Made by a program: the position numbers and the translations under genes. A stretch of DNA of 49,556 bases from Porticoccaceae bacterium (GTDB lineage Bacteria; Pseudomonadota; Gammaproteobacteria; Pseudomonadales; Porticoccaceae): contig JAQWIR010000024.1 in the NCBI GenBank assembly GCA_029248755.1, positions 1 through 49,556 on the forward strand. Reading direction: 5' to 3'. The notes under the pieces are model-generated. The model saw nothing but the letters and a program-made list of their open reading frames with translations, did not search any database and was not told the origin of the DNA. Below are positions 27,093 through 36,442 of the stretch, piece after piece (position 1 is the stretch's first letter; each line of letters opens with the position of its first letter).

Positions 27093-29828
27093 ATGCCAAT
27101 TATTCCCTCTGACAAGCCGCTGCAACCTACTAATCGGGCACCCATTTTTTTTGATCAAAAACGTTTTATTGTCGACCTTGAATCTAAAAACCCTATCAAT
27201 GTTTTCAAAGATGCGTTGAGCGCCGCTAAAAATCACTTTGATAACCGTTTTTTGGAGGGTGAAGATGCTCGAGCTCTCGTTAATGAAGCATCCCAATTTG
27301 CCGATGTTCTTTTGTGGTACGCCTGGCATCAATACGACTGGGACGAGGATATTAGCTTGATTGCTGTGGGCGGCTATGGGCGAGGTGAATTACACCCCCA
27401 CTCTGATATTGATCTTCTTATTTTAATGCGCAAAGACTTTTCAAAAAAATATCGAGAGCGCATTGAAATGTTCATCACATTTCTATGGGATATCCAGCTT
27501 AAAATTGGTCATAGTGTTCGTTCTATTTCCCAATGTATTGATGAGGCGAAATCTGATATATCAGTGGCTACCAATATTATGGAAACGCGTTTAGTTTGTG
27601 GAAATAGCGACCTTTTACAACTAATACTTAAGAAAACCGGGCCGAAAAAAATATGGCGTTCAGCCAAATTTTATAAGGGTAAAATTGATGAGCAGATTGC
27701 TCGCCATCACAAGCATCAGGATACAGAATATAACCTAGAGCCCAATTTAAAAGAGGCCCCGGGTGGACTTAGGGATATCCAACTTATTGATTGGACTGCA
27801 AAACGTCACTTTGACCTTCACCGCCGCTCCCAACTAGTTTACCAAGGGTTTCTGTCAGAGGAAGAGTATTTAACGCTTCGTAAAGATGAAGAGTTTCTAT
27901 GGAAAGTAAGATATGGACTTCACTATTTGGCCGAGCGCCCAGAAGAACGTCTTCTATTTGATCATCAACGTAAACTAGCCACCATGCTCGGCTATTCTGA
28001 TAGCAAGGATAAGCTAGCTGTTGAAAAATTCATGCAACGTTATTATCAGACCGTTTTATCCATAAGAGAGCTTACCGATGTACTTCAGCAATATTTAGAT
28101 GAAGCTATTTACCGTAAAAACAAAATAAAGGTGGTTACACAGGTTAATGAGCGGTTTGTTATAAAAGATGATTATCTAGATACCATAGATGATGATTTAT
28201 TTACCAAGCATCCCTCTGCCCTTTTGGAGTTGTTTGTTATTCTCGGTGAAACTGAAAGCTTAAAAGGCATTCGAGCCTCAGCTATACGTCAGCTGCGCTT
28301 ACACAGAAACCTAATCAATAAAGGATTTAGAGAAGATCCGGTTAATCGTGAACTATTTATGCGGTTTTTGCGTTCACCCTTCAAGCTGTCTATTCATTTA
28401 AAACTTATGAATCGCTATGGCATTCTAGGCAGTTATTTGCCTGAATTTGGTAAAATTGTCGGGCAAACACAGCATGACTTGTTCCACATCTATCCAGTGG
28501 ACGTCCATACTCTAGAATTAATTACTAATATTCGTCGTCTCGTTCAGCCAGAAGAGGCTGCAAAGTTTCCGGTCTCTGCCCATATATTCAATAACTTACC
28601 CAAACCTGAGCTTATTATTATTGCCGCTCTTTATCATGATATTGCTAAGGGCCGTGGTGGAGATCATTCTATTTTGGGCGCGGTTGATGTAGCTGAGTTT
28701 GGAGAGCGTCATGGGCTTCAGGCACAGGAAATCTTGCTACTGCAGTGGTTAATTGAAAATCATCTCTTGATGTCGACTATCTCTCAGCGAGAAGACACTT
28801 CTGATCCAGATGTGATCTATAAATTTGCTAAACATGTTCGCGATCAAAGACATCTAGATCACCTCTGGGTATTAACCGTTGCTGACATCAATGCTACCAA
28901 CCCGAGACTTTGGACCGAGTGGAAAGGCGCTCTGATGAGCAACCTATACTTCGAAACAAAGCAAGTACTTCAGTCAGGTCTGGATCAACCGACAAATAGA
29001 GAAGCTTGGGTAAATGATGCGAAGAATTCAGTGTTAAAAATACTGCAACATCAGTCTGTTAATGAAGCAGAGGCAAATAAGGTCTGGGGCGATGTCGATG
29101 ATCAATTCTTTTTGCGTGAGCGGGCTGTAGATATTGCTTTTTTCACTAAAGGCATTATTGATGGAGTCGACAACCGACCCGTTATTCAAGTTCGTGATGT
29201 GGGCGCTGAAGTTCCTGTTGCCACACAGATTTTTTTACACACAAAAAGTACTAAAGATTTATTTGCCATGATTGCTGCTGTTTTGGATAAGTCAGGCTTA
29301 ACTATTCAAGACGCGCGACTACAAACTACCAGTGACAACCGTACCTTTGATGTATTTTATGTGTTAGATGATCATGGCCTTCCCGTGGGTAATAATAAAA
29401 AATTCTGTAAGAATATTATCGATAATCTAACTGCCGCCATACAATCGCCAGAAAAAATAAATCTCAATGTTTCTCGCCGCACCTCAAGGCAGTTAAAAAA
29501 CTTTACTATGAAAACCAAGGTAACACTGAGAAATGACAGCGAAACGGATACCAGTGTATTGCAAGTAATAACACCCGACAGACCGGGGTTGTTGGCTCAT
29601 ATAGCTAATATCTTTTCGCGCTTTGATCTAGTTCTATACAATGCCAAGATATCAACCTTGGGTGAACGGGTTGAGGATACTTTTTATCTAATGACTCAAA
29701 ATAATCAACCCATTGAGGATGAAGCTTTAGGTGAAAAAATTAAGCAAACCATCCGTAACGAACTAGACTCACGTAATAAAGAATCCGAACAAGAGCCAAA
29801 TTTTCAATCCATCAAAATTGCGCGGTAA
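27093..29828 (+). CDS. glnD: Bifunctional PII uridylyltransferase / uridylyl-removing enzyme GlnD
   Basis: The primary nitrogen sensor: it uridylylates PII at low glutamine and removes UMP at high glutamine. PII then steers NtrB/NtrC and glutamine synthetase adenylylation. It has 911 residues (E. coli 890). The nucleotidyltransferase motif GGYGRGELHPHSDIDL is at 93-108 (D105, D107). The HD hydrolase motif YHDIAKGRGGDHS is near 514, with two C-terminal ACT domains, the last starting around VLQVITPDRPGLLAHIANIF (about 828). All active motifs are intact. It is relevant to the predicted NtrC-controlled operon at 36.5 kb. dapC follows after 5 bases. Confidence 0.97.
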   Translation: MPIIPSDKPLQPTNRAPIFFDQKRFIVDLESKNPINVFKDALSAAKNHFDNRFLEGEDARALVNEASQFADVLLWYAWHQYDWDEDISLIAVGGYGRGELHPHSDIDLLILMRKDFSKKYRERIEMFITFLWDIQLKIGHSVRSISQCIDEAKSDISVATNIMETRLVCGNSDLLQLILKKTGPKKIWRSAKFYKGKIDEQIARHHKHQDTEYNLEPNLKEAPGGLRDIQLIDWTAKRHFDLHRRSQLVYQGFLSEEEYLTLRKDEEFLWKVRYGLHYLAERPEERLLFDHQRKLATMLGYSDSKDKLAVEKFMQRYYQTVLSIRELTDVLQQYLDEAIYRKNKIKVVTQVNERFVIKDDYLDTIDDDLFTKHPSALLELFVILGETESLKGIRASAIRQLRLHRNLINKGFREDPVNRELFMRFLRSPFKLSIHLKLMNRYGILGSYLPEFGKIVGQTQHDLFHIYPVDVHTLELITNIRRLVQPEEAAKFPVSAHIFNNLPKPELIIIAALYHDIAKGRGGDHSILGAVDVAEFGERHGLQAQEILLLQWLIENHLLMSTISQREDTSDPDVIYKFAKHVRDQRHLDHLWVLTVADINATNPRLWTEWKGALMSNLYFETKQVLQSGLDQPTNREAWVNDAKNSVLKILQHQSVNEAEANKVWGDVDDQFFLRERAVDIAFFTKGIIDGVDNRPVIQVRDVGAEVPVATQIFLHTKSTKDLFAMIAAVLDKSGLTIQDARLQTTSDNRTFDVFYVLDDHGLPVGNNKKFCKNIIDNLTAAIQSPEKINLNVSRRTSRQLKNFTMKTKVTLRNDSETDTSVLQVITPDRPGLLAHIANIFSRFDLVLYNAKISTLGERVEDTFYLMTQNNQPIEDEALGEKIKQTIRNELDSRNKESEQEPNFQSIKIAR

Positions 29829-29833
29829 CTATT

Positions 29834-31039
29834 ATGAATCCGTATTTCAAGGACCTTCAACCCTACCCTTTTGAAAAGCTTAAAGACTTAAAAGCTGGGG
29901 TAACACCTAATCTCGACCTTGATCCAATCATGTTATCCGTGGGCGAACCCAAGCATCCTGCGCCTGACTTTGTTAAACAAACTCTGTGCAATGCCATTGA
30001 TGGGCTTGGTAATTACCCTTCCACAAAAGGTATTTCAGAATTAAGAGAAGTTATAGCCTATTGGGCCATTAAGCGGTTTAACTTATCGAAAACATCCCTT
30101 GATGCAGAATCTAACGTACTTCCAGTGGCTGGAACGCGAGAAGCTTTATTTGCCTTTACACAGGCCGTAGTAGACAAAAACAAAACGGCCAAACCGTTGG
30201 TTGTTTGTCCAAATCCCTGCTATCAAATCTATGAGGGTGCAGCTCTGCTGGCTGGCGCGGATACTCACTACTTGAACTGTAACAATGAAGATGACTTTAT
30301 CCCTAACTTAGACAGAGTACCGGAAGCAGTCTGGCAACGCTGTCAACTATTACAACTTTGCGCTCCGGGTAATCCAACCGGTGCAACCCTCTCGCTGGCC
30401 TATTACAAAAGAGCTTTAGAACTTGCAGATCAATATGATTTTATAGTTTCCAATGATGAATGCTATTCAGAACTTTACAGAGATGAAAAAAATCCACCAC
30501 TTGGACTCCTTGATGCCTGCCAACAACTGGGTAGAGAGAAATTTGATCGCTGTATTGTTTTTCATAGTCTTTCCAAACGCTCGAACCTACCCGGATTGCG
30601 CTCTGGCTTTGTCGCCGGTAATGCCCGGCTATTGGACTTCTTTTTTCGCTACCGAACCTATCATGGTTGCGCCCTTTCACTCCCGGTTCAGCAAGCCTCT
30701 ATTGCTGCTTGGCGTGATGAGCGCCATGTCCAAGAAAATCGAGACTTATATCGAGAAAAATTTGATGCGGTAGGCAAAATTCTAGAGGGTATCCTTGAGT
30801 TTAATATGCCACCCGCAGGTTTTTATTTGTGGCCAAAGACACCCATCGATGATGTAACCTTTGCCAGAAATCTCTATGCGCAGGAGAACCTTACTGTATT
30901 ACCGGGAAGCTTTATATCTAGAAAAACTGAAATGGGTAACCCTGGACAAAATCGTATCAGATTAGCCTTGGTGCCGGATCTAAACGATTGTATCGAAGCC
31001 GCTGAGCGCATAGCGCGTTTTACACAAAGCATTAAATAA
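29834..31039 (+). CDS. dapC: Succinyldiaminopimelate aminotransferase DapC
   Basis: A PLP aminotransferase of the lysine/diaminopimelate pathway, making N-succinyl-L,L-DAP. Its 401 residues are of the Bordetella/Pseudomonas DapC type. It starts MNPYFKDLQPYPFEKL and has PIMLSVGEPKHPAPDFV, CAPGNPTGATLS, SNDECYSELY and the PLP lysine in HSLSKRSNLPGLRSGF near 245. Position between glnD and dapD supports the assignment over a generic aminotransferase. Confidence 0.93.
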   Translation: MNPYFKDLQPYPFEKLKDLKAGVTPNLDLDPIMLSVGEPKHPAPDFVKQTLCNAIDGLGNYPSTKGISELREVIAYWAIKRFNLSKTSLDAESNVLPVAGTREALFAFTQAVVDKNKTAKPLVVCPNPCYQIYEGAALLAGADTHYLNCNNEDDFIPNLDRVPEAVWQRCQLLQLCAPGNPTGATLSLAYYKRALELADQYDFIVSNDECYSELYRDEKNPPLGLLDACQQLGREKFDRCIVFHSLSKRSNLPGLRSGFVAGNARLLDFFFRYRTYHGCALSLPVQQASIAAWRDERHVQENRDLYREKFDAVGKILEGILEFNMPPAGFYLWPKTPIDDVTFARNLYAQENLTVLPGSFISRKTEMGNPGQNRIRLALVPDLNDCIEAAERIARFTQSIK

Positions 31040-31052
31040 AGAGTCGCCGATT

Positions 31053-31706
31053 ATGCTAAAGAAAGAGCGCGCACAATTAGTATTGAAACGATTAACGGAA
31101 CTCTATCCTGAAACCCCTGTGCCCTTAGATCACAATAATCACTTCGAATTATTGGTCGCCGTTCTTTTAAGCGCCCAGTGCACTGATGAGCGCGTCAATC
31201 AGGTCACACCTGCACTTTTTAAGCTCGGTAATAGCGCCGAAACCATGCAGCATGTTGATGTAGATGAAATTTATAAAATCGTCAGACCCTGTGGACTGGC
31301 ACCGCAGAAATCTAAAGCGATTTCAAATCTTTCAAAAATTCTGGTCGAACACTACCAGGGGCAAGTACCCGAGGACATGGATGCCCTAGAAACACTCCCC
31401 GGTGTAGGCCACAAAACCGCTAGTGTTGTTATGTCTCAGGGCTTTGGGCACCCTGCCTTTCCGGTGGACACCCATATTCATCGTTTAGCCCAGCGTTGGG
31501 GGTTGACGAAGGGTAAAAACGTAAGCCAAACAGAAAGAGATTTAAAAAAACTATTCCCCAAAGAGTACTGGAACAAACTACACTTACAAATTATTTTTTA
31601 TGGGCGAGAGTTTTGCAGTGCTCGTGGCTGTGATGGAAGAGTTTGCGACATCTGCACTAGCTGCTACCCCAATCGCAAAAACCCGTTTAAAGCCAATAAA
31701 GCCTAG
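31053..31706 (+). CDS. nth: Endonuclease III with atypical cluster cysteines
   Basis: A bifunctional DNA glycosylase/AP lyase for oxidised pyrimidines. The 217 residues have the helix-hairpin-helix LPGVGHKTA with catalytic K121 and the catalytic Asp D139 in PVDTHIHRLAQRWG, matching E. coli K120 and D138. The C-terminal iron-sulfur site is odd. Cysteines are at 188, 193, 198, 201 and 204 (FCSARGCDGRVCDICTSC), not the classical C-X6-C-X2-C-X5-C. The cluster may be bound with different spacing or from another subset of these five. It sits in the dapC-nth-yffB-dapD run. Confidence 0.92.
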   Translation: MLKKERAQLVLKRLTELYPETPVPLDHNNHFELLVAVLLSAQCTDERVNQVTPALFKLGNSAETMQHVDVDEIYKIVRPCGLAPQKSKAISNLSKILVEHYQGQVPEDMDALETLPGVGHKTASVVMSQGFGHPAFPVDTHIHRLAQRWGLTKGKNVSQTERDLKKLFPKEYWNKLHLQIIFYGREFCSARGCDGRVCDICTSCYPNRKNPFKANKA

Positions 31707-31726
31707 TAACTAAATAAGGATATATT

Positions 31727-32068
31727 ATGATTCTCTACGGCATTAGTAATTGCGATACAGTAAAGAAAGCCAAAAACTGGCTAGAAACGCACAATATTGA
31801 CTATAGCTTCCACGATTTTCGCAAACAGGGTCTAGAGACTGAAACGATTAACGATTGGTTGAAAACTGTTGCATGGGATAAGATTCTCAATAAACGCAGC
31901 ACTAGCTGGCGCAATTTAGAACCCGAAGCACAGCAATCGGTAAATTCTGAGAACATTGTTGCTCTGTTGGTAAAAAATCCAACCTTGATTAAGCGACCTG
32001 TACTGGTTGTAAATGATACAATCACTATTGGATTTAATTCGGATATCTACCAAGGTATCTTTAACTAA
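31727..32068 (+). CDS. ArsC/Spx-family thioredoxin-fold protein (YffB-like)
   Basis: A small 113-residue protein of the arsenate reductase-like family. It has a thioredoxin-fold start (MILYGISNCDTVKKAKNWL) with a single Cys (C9) and no CxxC. The family marks NKRSTSWRNL and LIKRPVLVVND follow, where the Arg-Pro is typical. Similar genes (yffB) lie beside dap genes in many gammaproteobacteria. A true arsenate reductase role is not supported by context. A glutathione-linked thiol function is the usual guess. Confidence 0.85.
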   Translation: MILYGISNCDTVKKAKNWLETHNIDYSFHDFRKQGLETETINDWLKTVAWDKILNKRSTSWRNLEPEAQQSVNSENIVALLVKNPTLIKRPVLVVNDTITIGFNSDIYQGIFN

Positions 32069-32095
32069 GATAATTTTAAGATAAAGAGTCACATT

Positions 32096-33121
32096 ATGAG
32101 TAACCTTTACAGCTTCGCCATTGGCGCAGGCACCAAAAATAGTCGCGGTGAGTGGCTTGAAGTTTTCTATCCTTGCCCCGTGCTTAATCCAGAGCCCAAA
32201 CTGGCAAATTTAGTCACTGGGATTTTTGGTGAAACCACAGATATTGATCCGACTAAGGATCAACTAACCGCGCTTCAGACTGCATTAGAAGAAAACGGTT
32301 ATAGCGATCTTGCGGCAACGATTAATAGCCTTAAAAGCGGTAATCGTCCTCTGGCTGTGGTTATATTAAAGCAGGACAGTGCGCCTACGTCTGTTCCTCA
32401 AGGCTACCTCAAACTTCATCTTTTAAGCCATCGCTTAGTAAAACCCCACGGCACTGACTTAACCGGAATTTTTGGCGCACTTAAGAATGTGGCTTGGACC
32501 AACGAGGGCGCAATCGATATAGATGATTTGCCCGCTAGAATGCTTGAAGCCAGAGCCTCTGGTAATTCTCTTAGTGTAAATTGCGTTGATAAATTCCCTA
32601 AACTGGTCGACTACGTTGTACCTTCAGGGGTGCGTATTGCTGACACCTCAAGAGTTCGCTTAGGCGCCTATGTGGGTGAAGGCACTACGGTTATGCATGA
32701 GGGCTTTATTAACTTCAATGCAGGCACTGAGGGCCCCAATATGATCGAGGGTCGTGTGTCTGCTGGCGTATTCTGTGGTGCTGGCACCGATGTGGGTGGC
32801 GGTGCTTCAGTTATGGGCACCCTATCAGGTGGCGGCAATATGGTGATTGCTATGGGTGAAAAATGCCTATTGGGCGCTAACTCAGGTCTGGGTATTCCAC
32901 TGGGTGATCGCTGCACTTTAGAAGCAGGCCTTTATATTACCGCTGGCACTATTGTCACCATGCTAGATGACAATAAGCAGCCTACTGGAAAAGTTAAAGC
33001 AAGAGATCTAGCGGGCAAAAGTGATCTGCTATTTAGACGCAATTCAGTGACGGGTACAGTGGAATGTTTAACCAATAAATCCGCTGTTGAGCTTAACCAC
33101 GAACTTCACGCATCTAACTAA
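32096..33121 (+). CDS. dapD: Tetrahydrodipicolinate N-succinyltransferase DapD
   Basis: Succinylates tetrahydrodipicolinate in lysine and peptidoglycan DAP synthesis. The 341 residues are the longer Pseudomonas-type form, not the 274-residue E. coli form. A hexapeptide left-handed beta helix runs from about 185 to 285 (RVRLGAYVGEGTTVMHEGFI, GVFCGAGTDVGGGASVMG, LGANSGLGIPLGD). It is the substrate supplier for DapC and closes the plus-strand run. Confidence 0.95.
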   Translation: MSNLYSFAIGAGTKNSRGEWLEVFYPCPVLNPEPKLANLVTGIFGETTDIDPTKDQLTALQTALEENGYSDLAATINSLKSGNRPLAVVILKQDSAPTSVPQGYLKLHLLSHRLVKPHGTDLTGIFGALKNVAWTNEGAIDIDDLPARMLEARASGNSLSVNCVDKFPKLVDYVVPSGVRIADTSRVRLGAYVGEGTTVMHEGFINFNAGTEGPNMIEGRVSAGVFCGAGTDVGGGASVMGTLSGGGNMVIAMGEKCLLGANSGLGIPLGDRCTLEAGLYITAGTIVTMLDDNKQPTGKVKARDLAGKSDLLFRRNSVTGTVECLTNKSAVELNHELHASN

Positions 33122-33131
33122 TGGCTGGCAT

Positions 33132-33162
33132 ATTGTGGGCGTTATTGTTAAGCGCCCATAAT
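33132..33162 (+). terminator. Hairpin after dapD
   Basis: ATTGTGGGCG (33132-33141) pairs with CGCCCATAAT (33153-33162) with one G-T pair and an 11-base loop, followed by ATTTTGG. It lies between convergent dapD and the FabG-type gene and overlaps the latter's last codons. The T-run is short, so it is a moderate terminator at best. Confidence 0.5.
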
Positions 33163-34488
33163 ATTTTGGCCACATACGCGCACTATATTGCCATTAATAC
33201 CTGATGCCTGAGGGCTAAGGTAAAAAGCAACAACCTCAGCTACATCTTGTGGCAATCCTCCCTGACTTAAAGAACACAGACGTCGACCAAATTGGCGTGT
33301 AGCAAATGGAATTGCCGCTGTCATCTTAGTTTCTATAAATCCAGGGGCAACCGCATTAATAGTTATTCCCCGTTCTGCACAGGACGGCGCCATACTTTCC
33401 ACCATGCCAATCACTGCTGACTTTGAATAGGCATAATTACTTTGGCCGAGGTTGCCGGCAATACCGCTGATTGAGGCTACGCCCACAATTCTTCCACCTT
33501 GATCTAGCATTTTTGTGGAGAGTAAAGCTTGATTAATTTTTTGAATACTTCCTATATTAATATCAACTAATAACTGCCACTGTTGTTGGGTCATTCGCGA
33601 CAACATCTTATCGCGAGTAATTCCAGCGTTATGTACCACAGCCTGTAACTTTTCGCCCTGCTGTGCACAACAATCAATCAATAGTTGAGGCGCGTCATCA
33701 GCAGTAATATCCAACGCCAAGGCTATACCGTCTAGCTCGGACATCGCCTTTTCGAGCTGATCTTGCGCTTGAGGCACATCAACCCCTATAACTTTGGCGC
33801 CATCACGAGCCAATACCTGACTCATAGCCAAACCAATTCCTCGAGCGGCCCCTGTCACCACAACTGACTTTCCCTTTAGAGGCTGTTGCCAATTGTGTTC
33901 GGACAGTATTTCAGTGACCGGCGTGGACAGACTGATAACCTGACCATTAGTGAAGGCACAGCCAGCAGATAGTAAAAATCTTAGGGGCGCGGCCAAACCC
34001 TTATGTCCAAAACCATTGAGATAAATTAAATTAGCAGTTGCACCTTTACGCCCTATTTCTTTGGCCACTGATTTTACAAAACCCACTAAACCTCTTTGAG
34101 CAATGGCATGCTCAACATTGTCAATGTGACTGGGTTGCTGACCAATAATAACTACTCGTCCGCAACGAGGTAATTTTGAAATATTATTATGGAAAAATTG
34201 ATAAAGTTTTATTGCCTGATCCGTGTTCCTTAAACCGCTAGCATCGAATACTAGGTCGCAAGACTGGGTTTCTTCACCGACTAAAATTAAGTCTGTTGCC
34301 TCAAGAGATTGTTTTATTTGAGTACCATAAAGAGCACCATCGGTGGACCCGCAGATTAGATTTCCAGATAAATAATGGGAATTATTGGCATCTTCTCTTA
34401 TCAATCTTGGCGGCTTAGGCAACCCAAGTATCGACACAATTGATTTACCCATCTTGGAATTAGCAAATTCCAAATATTTATCACCCAT
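33148..34488 (-). CDS. FabG4-type (long) 3-oxoacyl reductase
   Basis: A two-domain short-chain dehydrogenase of 446 residues, like mycobacterial FabG4 (Rv0242c), which reduces 3-oxoacyl-CoA/ACP. Residues 1-200 are a degenerate flavodoxin-like domain. From 205 a complete ketoreductase domain follows: cofactor motif TGAARGIG (212-219), HNAG (286-289), catalytic S339, Y352 and K356 (SNYAYSK), and VAPGFIETKM. It is transcribed divergently from a thiolase, the same arrangement as fabG4/fadA2 in Mycobacterium. The acyl chain handled here is unknown. Confidence 0.88.
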   Translation of the reverse strand: MGDKYLEFANSKMGKSIVSILGLPKPPRLIREDANNSHYLSGNLICGSTDGALYGTQIKQSLEATDLILVGEETQSCDLVFDASGLRNTDQAIKLYQFFHNNISKLPRCGRVVIIGQQPSHIDNVEHAIAQRGLVGFVKSVAKEIGRKGATANLIYLNGFGHKGLAAPLRFLLSAGCAFTNGQVISLSTPVTEILSEHNWQQPLKGKSVVVTGAARGIGLAMSQVLARDGAKVIGVDVPQAQDQLEKAMSELDGIALALDITADDAPQLLIDCCAQQGEKLQAVVHNAGITRDKMLSRMTQQQWQLLVDINIGSIQKINQALLSTKMLDQGGRIVGVASISGIAGNLGQSNYAYSKSAVIGMVESMAPSCAERGITINAVAPGFIETKMTAAIPFATRQFGRRLCSLSQGGLPQDVAEVVAFYLSPQASGINGNIVRVCGQNIMGA

Positions 34489-34682
34489 TATTATATCCTT
34501 AATTAAAACTCTGCATGCTGAGTAGTTATCATATCTACTTTAGCAAAGATTACTTAATATGAATTGACCCAAATGCCACATTAATTTTTTGAAGTACCAA
34601 TGAATTCGTCATTTTATTTATCTAATGTTAGTGTAGTGTTTAGTTACAATGTTTAATAATCGATTAAGGATGAGTAAAACTT

Positions 34683-35963
34683 ATGGAAAGCACCCGCAGA
34701 GTAGCCATTATTGGTGGCAATAGGATTCCCTTTGTTCGTAGTCATACGTCATACAAAGACGCGTCTAACTTTGATATGTTAAGCGCTTCATTACAGGGCT
34801 TAGTTAAGCGATTTGATCTTGAGGGCGAACGCTTAGGTGAAGTGGCTGCTGGCGCGGTAATGAAACACACCAGAGATTTTAATTTGGCGCGAGAAGCCAC
34901 TTTAAGCTGTGGTTTATCGCCACGTACGCCAGCTTATGATGTTCAGCAGGCCTGTGGTACTGGTCTAGAAGCCGCTATCTTAGCAGCCAACAAAATCGCT
35001 CTAGGACAAATTGATTGCGCTATAGCCGGCGGCGCTGATACCGCAAGTGATGTTCCGATTGGGGTTAATGAATCCTACAGACAGATGTTGCTCGATCTAA
35101 ATCGCGCCAAAACATTGGGTCAAAAACTTAAAATTTTGACCCGATTTAGACCGCGTTTTATTCTCCCTGAAATTCCTGCCAATGTTGAGCCCAGAACCGG
35201 ACTTTCTATGGGACAACATTGCGAGTTGATGGCAAAACATTGGAAAGTCACTAGAGAAGAACAAGACCAGCTGACCTTTGATAGCCATCAAAATTTAATT
35301 GCGGCCTATGATAATGGCTTTTTTAACGATCTTATGTCACCGTTTAACAGTGTGGAGCGGGACGGCATTATGCGCAACACACCCCTGGAAAAATTAGCTC
35401 AGTTAAGGCCCGCTTTTGATCGCAAATCAGGCACCCTAACCGCGGCTAATTCTACGACACTGACTGATGGTGCGGCCTGTGTTTTACTGGCAAGTGAAGA
35501 TTGGGCTGATCAGCGTAACCTTCCTGTTCAAGCCTATTTAACTCACAGCGAAGTTGCTGCAGTCGATTTTTACTCTCAGGGAGAAAATAGCGAGGGTTTA
35601 TTGATGGCCCCCGCCTACGCTGTCCCAAGATTACTTGAGCGCGCCGGTTTAACGCTACAAGATTTTGACTTCTATGAAATACATGAAGCTTTTGCTGCGC
35701 AAGTATTATGTACTCTCAAGGCATGGGAAAGTGATGATTTTTGTAAGACAACGCTTGGCTTATCACAATCCTTGGGGAGCATAGATCGCTCTAAGCTTAA
35801 TGTTAAAGGCTCAAGTGTGGCTACCGGTCACCCATTTGCGGCAACTGGTGCTAGAATTTTAGCTACATTGGCCAAAATTATTCAGCAAAATGGTGGTGGC
35901 CGCGGTTTAATCTCTATTTGTGCAGCCGGTGGTCAGGGTGTTACTGCTATAGTTGAAGCTTAA
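34683..35963 (+). CDS. Acetyl-CoA acetyltransferase / 3-ketoacyl-CoA thiolase
   Basis: A type II thiolase of 426 residues that cleaves or forms 3-oxoacyl-CoA. The nucleophile is C91 (VQQACGTGLEAA). The His of EIHEAFAAQ and the GHPFAATGARI motif are near 340 and 385, and the second catalytic Cys is in SICAAGGQG near the C-terminus. It is closest to FadI/FadA2-like enzymes. The 194-base divergent gap to the FabG4-type gene should hold both promoters. A small SCP2 gene follows 26 bases downstream. A role in beta-oxidation of an uncommon substrate is inferred. Confidence 0.88.
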   Translation: MESTRRVAIIGGNRIPFVRSHTSYKDASNFDMLSASLQGLVKRFDLEGERLGEVAAGAVMKHTRDFNLAREATLSCGLSPRTPAYDVQQACGTGLEAAILAANKIALGQIDCAIAGGADTASDVPIGVNESYRQMLLDLNRAKTLGQKLKILTRFRPRFILPEIPANVEPRTGLSMGQHCELMAKHWKVTREEQDQLTFDSHQNLIAAYDNGFFNDLMSPFNSVERDGIMRNTPLEKLAQLRPAFDRKSGTLTAANSTTLTDGAACVLLASEDWADQRNLPVQAYLTHSEVAAVDFYSQGENSEGLLMAPAYAVPRLLERAGLTLQDFDFYEIHEAFAAQVLCTLKAWESDDFCKTTLGLSQSLGSIDRSKLNVKGSSVATGHPFAATGARILATLAKIIQQNGGGRGLISICAAGGQGVTAIVEA

Positions 35964-35989
35964 GGGTTTTCAAATTTTAAGGAGTTGTT

Positions 35990-36289
35990 GTGACTATACA
36001 AACCATTATTGATGGTCTAAAAGAAAAAATCGGCGAAGATTGCGGCCTCGGCTCAGTGGTTAAGTTTGATTTTGGTGACCAGGGAAGTGTTATTTTAGAT
36101 GCTACCCAGGTTCCTAATACAGTTTCTACTGAAGGTGCAGATCCAGATTGCACTATGATAATTAGTATTGAAAACTTTATGGCCATGGCTGAAGGTAGTT
36201 TAGATGGTGTTGCCGCATTTATGACGGGTCGACTTAAGATTGAGGGCGAGATGGGTATTGCTATGAAATTGAGCGCTATCTTAACCTAA
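35990..36289 (+). CDS. Stand-alone SCP2 sterol-transfer domain protein
   Basis: The 99 residues match the SCP2 fold, with a FDFGDQGSVILDA strand pair, DPDCTMIISIENFMAMAEG and AAFMTGRLKIEGEMGIAMKL, the canonical end of the domain. Such proteins bind acyl-CoA or other lipids in a hydrophobic tunnel. The start is GTG with a good ribosome binding site (AAGGAG). It is 26 bases after the thiolase and likely co-transcribed, suggesting a lipid-handling accessory role. Confidence 0.88.
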   Translation: MTIQTIIDGLKEKIGEDCGLGSVVKFDFGDQGSVILDATQVPNTVSTEGADPDCTMIISIENFMAMAEGSLDGVAAFMTGRLKIEGEMGIAMKLSAILT

Positions 36290-36383
36290 TTATTAACGAT
36301 TTTTACCCTATTTTTAGAATCATTCACAAACTAACCATATTAAGAACTTTTCATTTTAATTAAAAAATTTAAATTTTCAAAAG

Positions 36384-36400
36384 TGGCATGATTTCTGCTT
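36384..36400 (+). promoter_or_regulatory. Sigma-54 promoter of the glucosylglycerate operon
   Basis: TGGCATGATTTCTGCTT fits the RpoN consensus TGGCACG-N4-TTGCW. GG is at 36385-36386 and GC at 36397-36398, exactly the required 12-base offset, and the site is very similar to enterobacterial glnAp2. It lies about 135 bases before the mpgP ATG, with a start site expected near 36410. Confidence 0.75.
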
Positions 36401-36425
36401 TAAAGCCAGATATAGAGATAATTTA

Positions 36426-36442
36426 ACGTTGATATTCAACGT
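36426..36442. promoter_or_regulatory. 7+7 perfect palindrome in the operon leader
   Basis: ACGTTGA-TAT-TCAACGT, just downstream of the predicted sigma-54 start. It is nested inside a second inverted pair, AAAGCC (36402-36407) and GGCTTT (36447-36452). This could be a repressor operator or an RNA stem-loop in the leader. The binding factor is not known. Confidence 0.5.

Noticed and set aside
34489-34682. Fatty-acid regulator operator between the FabG4-type gene and the thiolase
   Set aside because: Only a short AATGA...TCATT dyad (34599-34613) was seen. It does not match FadR or PsrA operators well enough to call.
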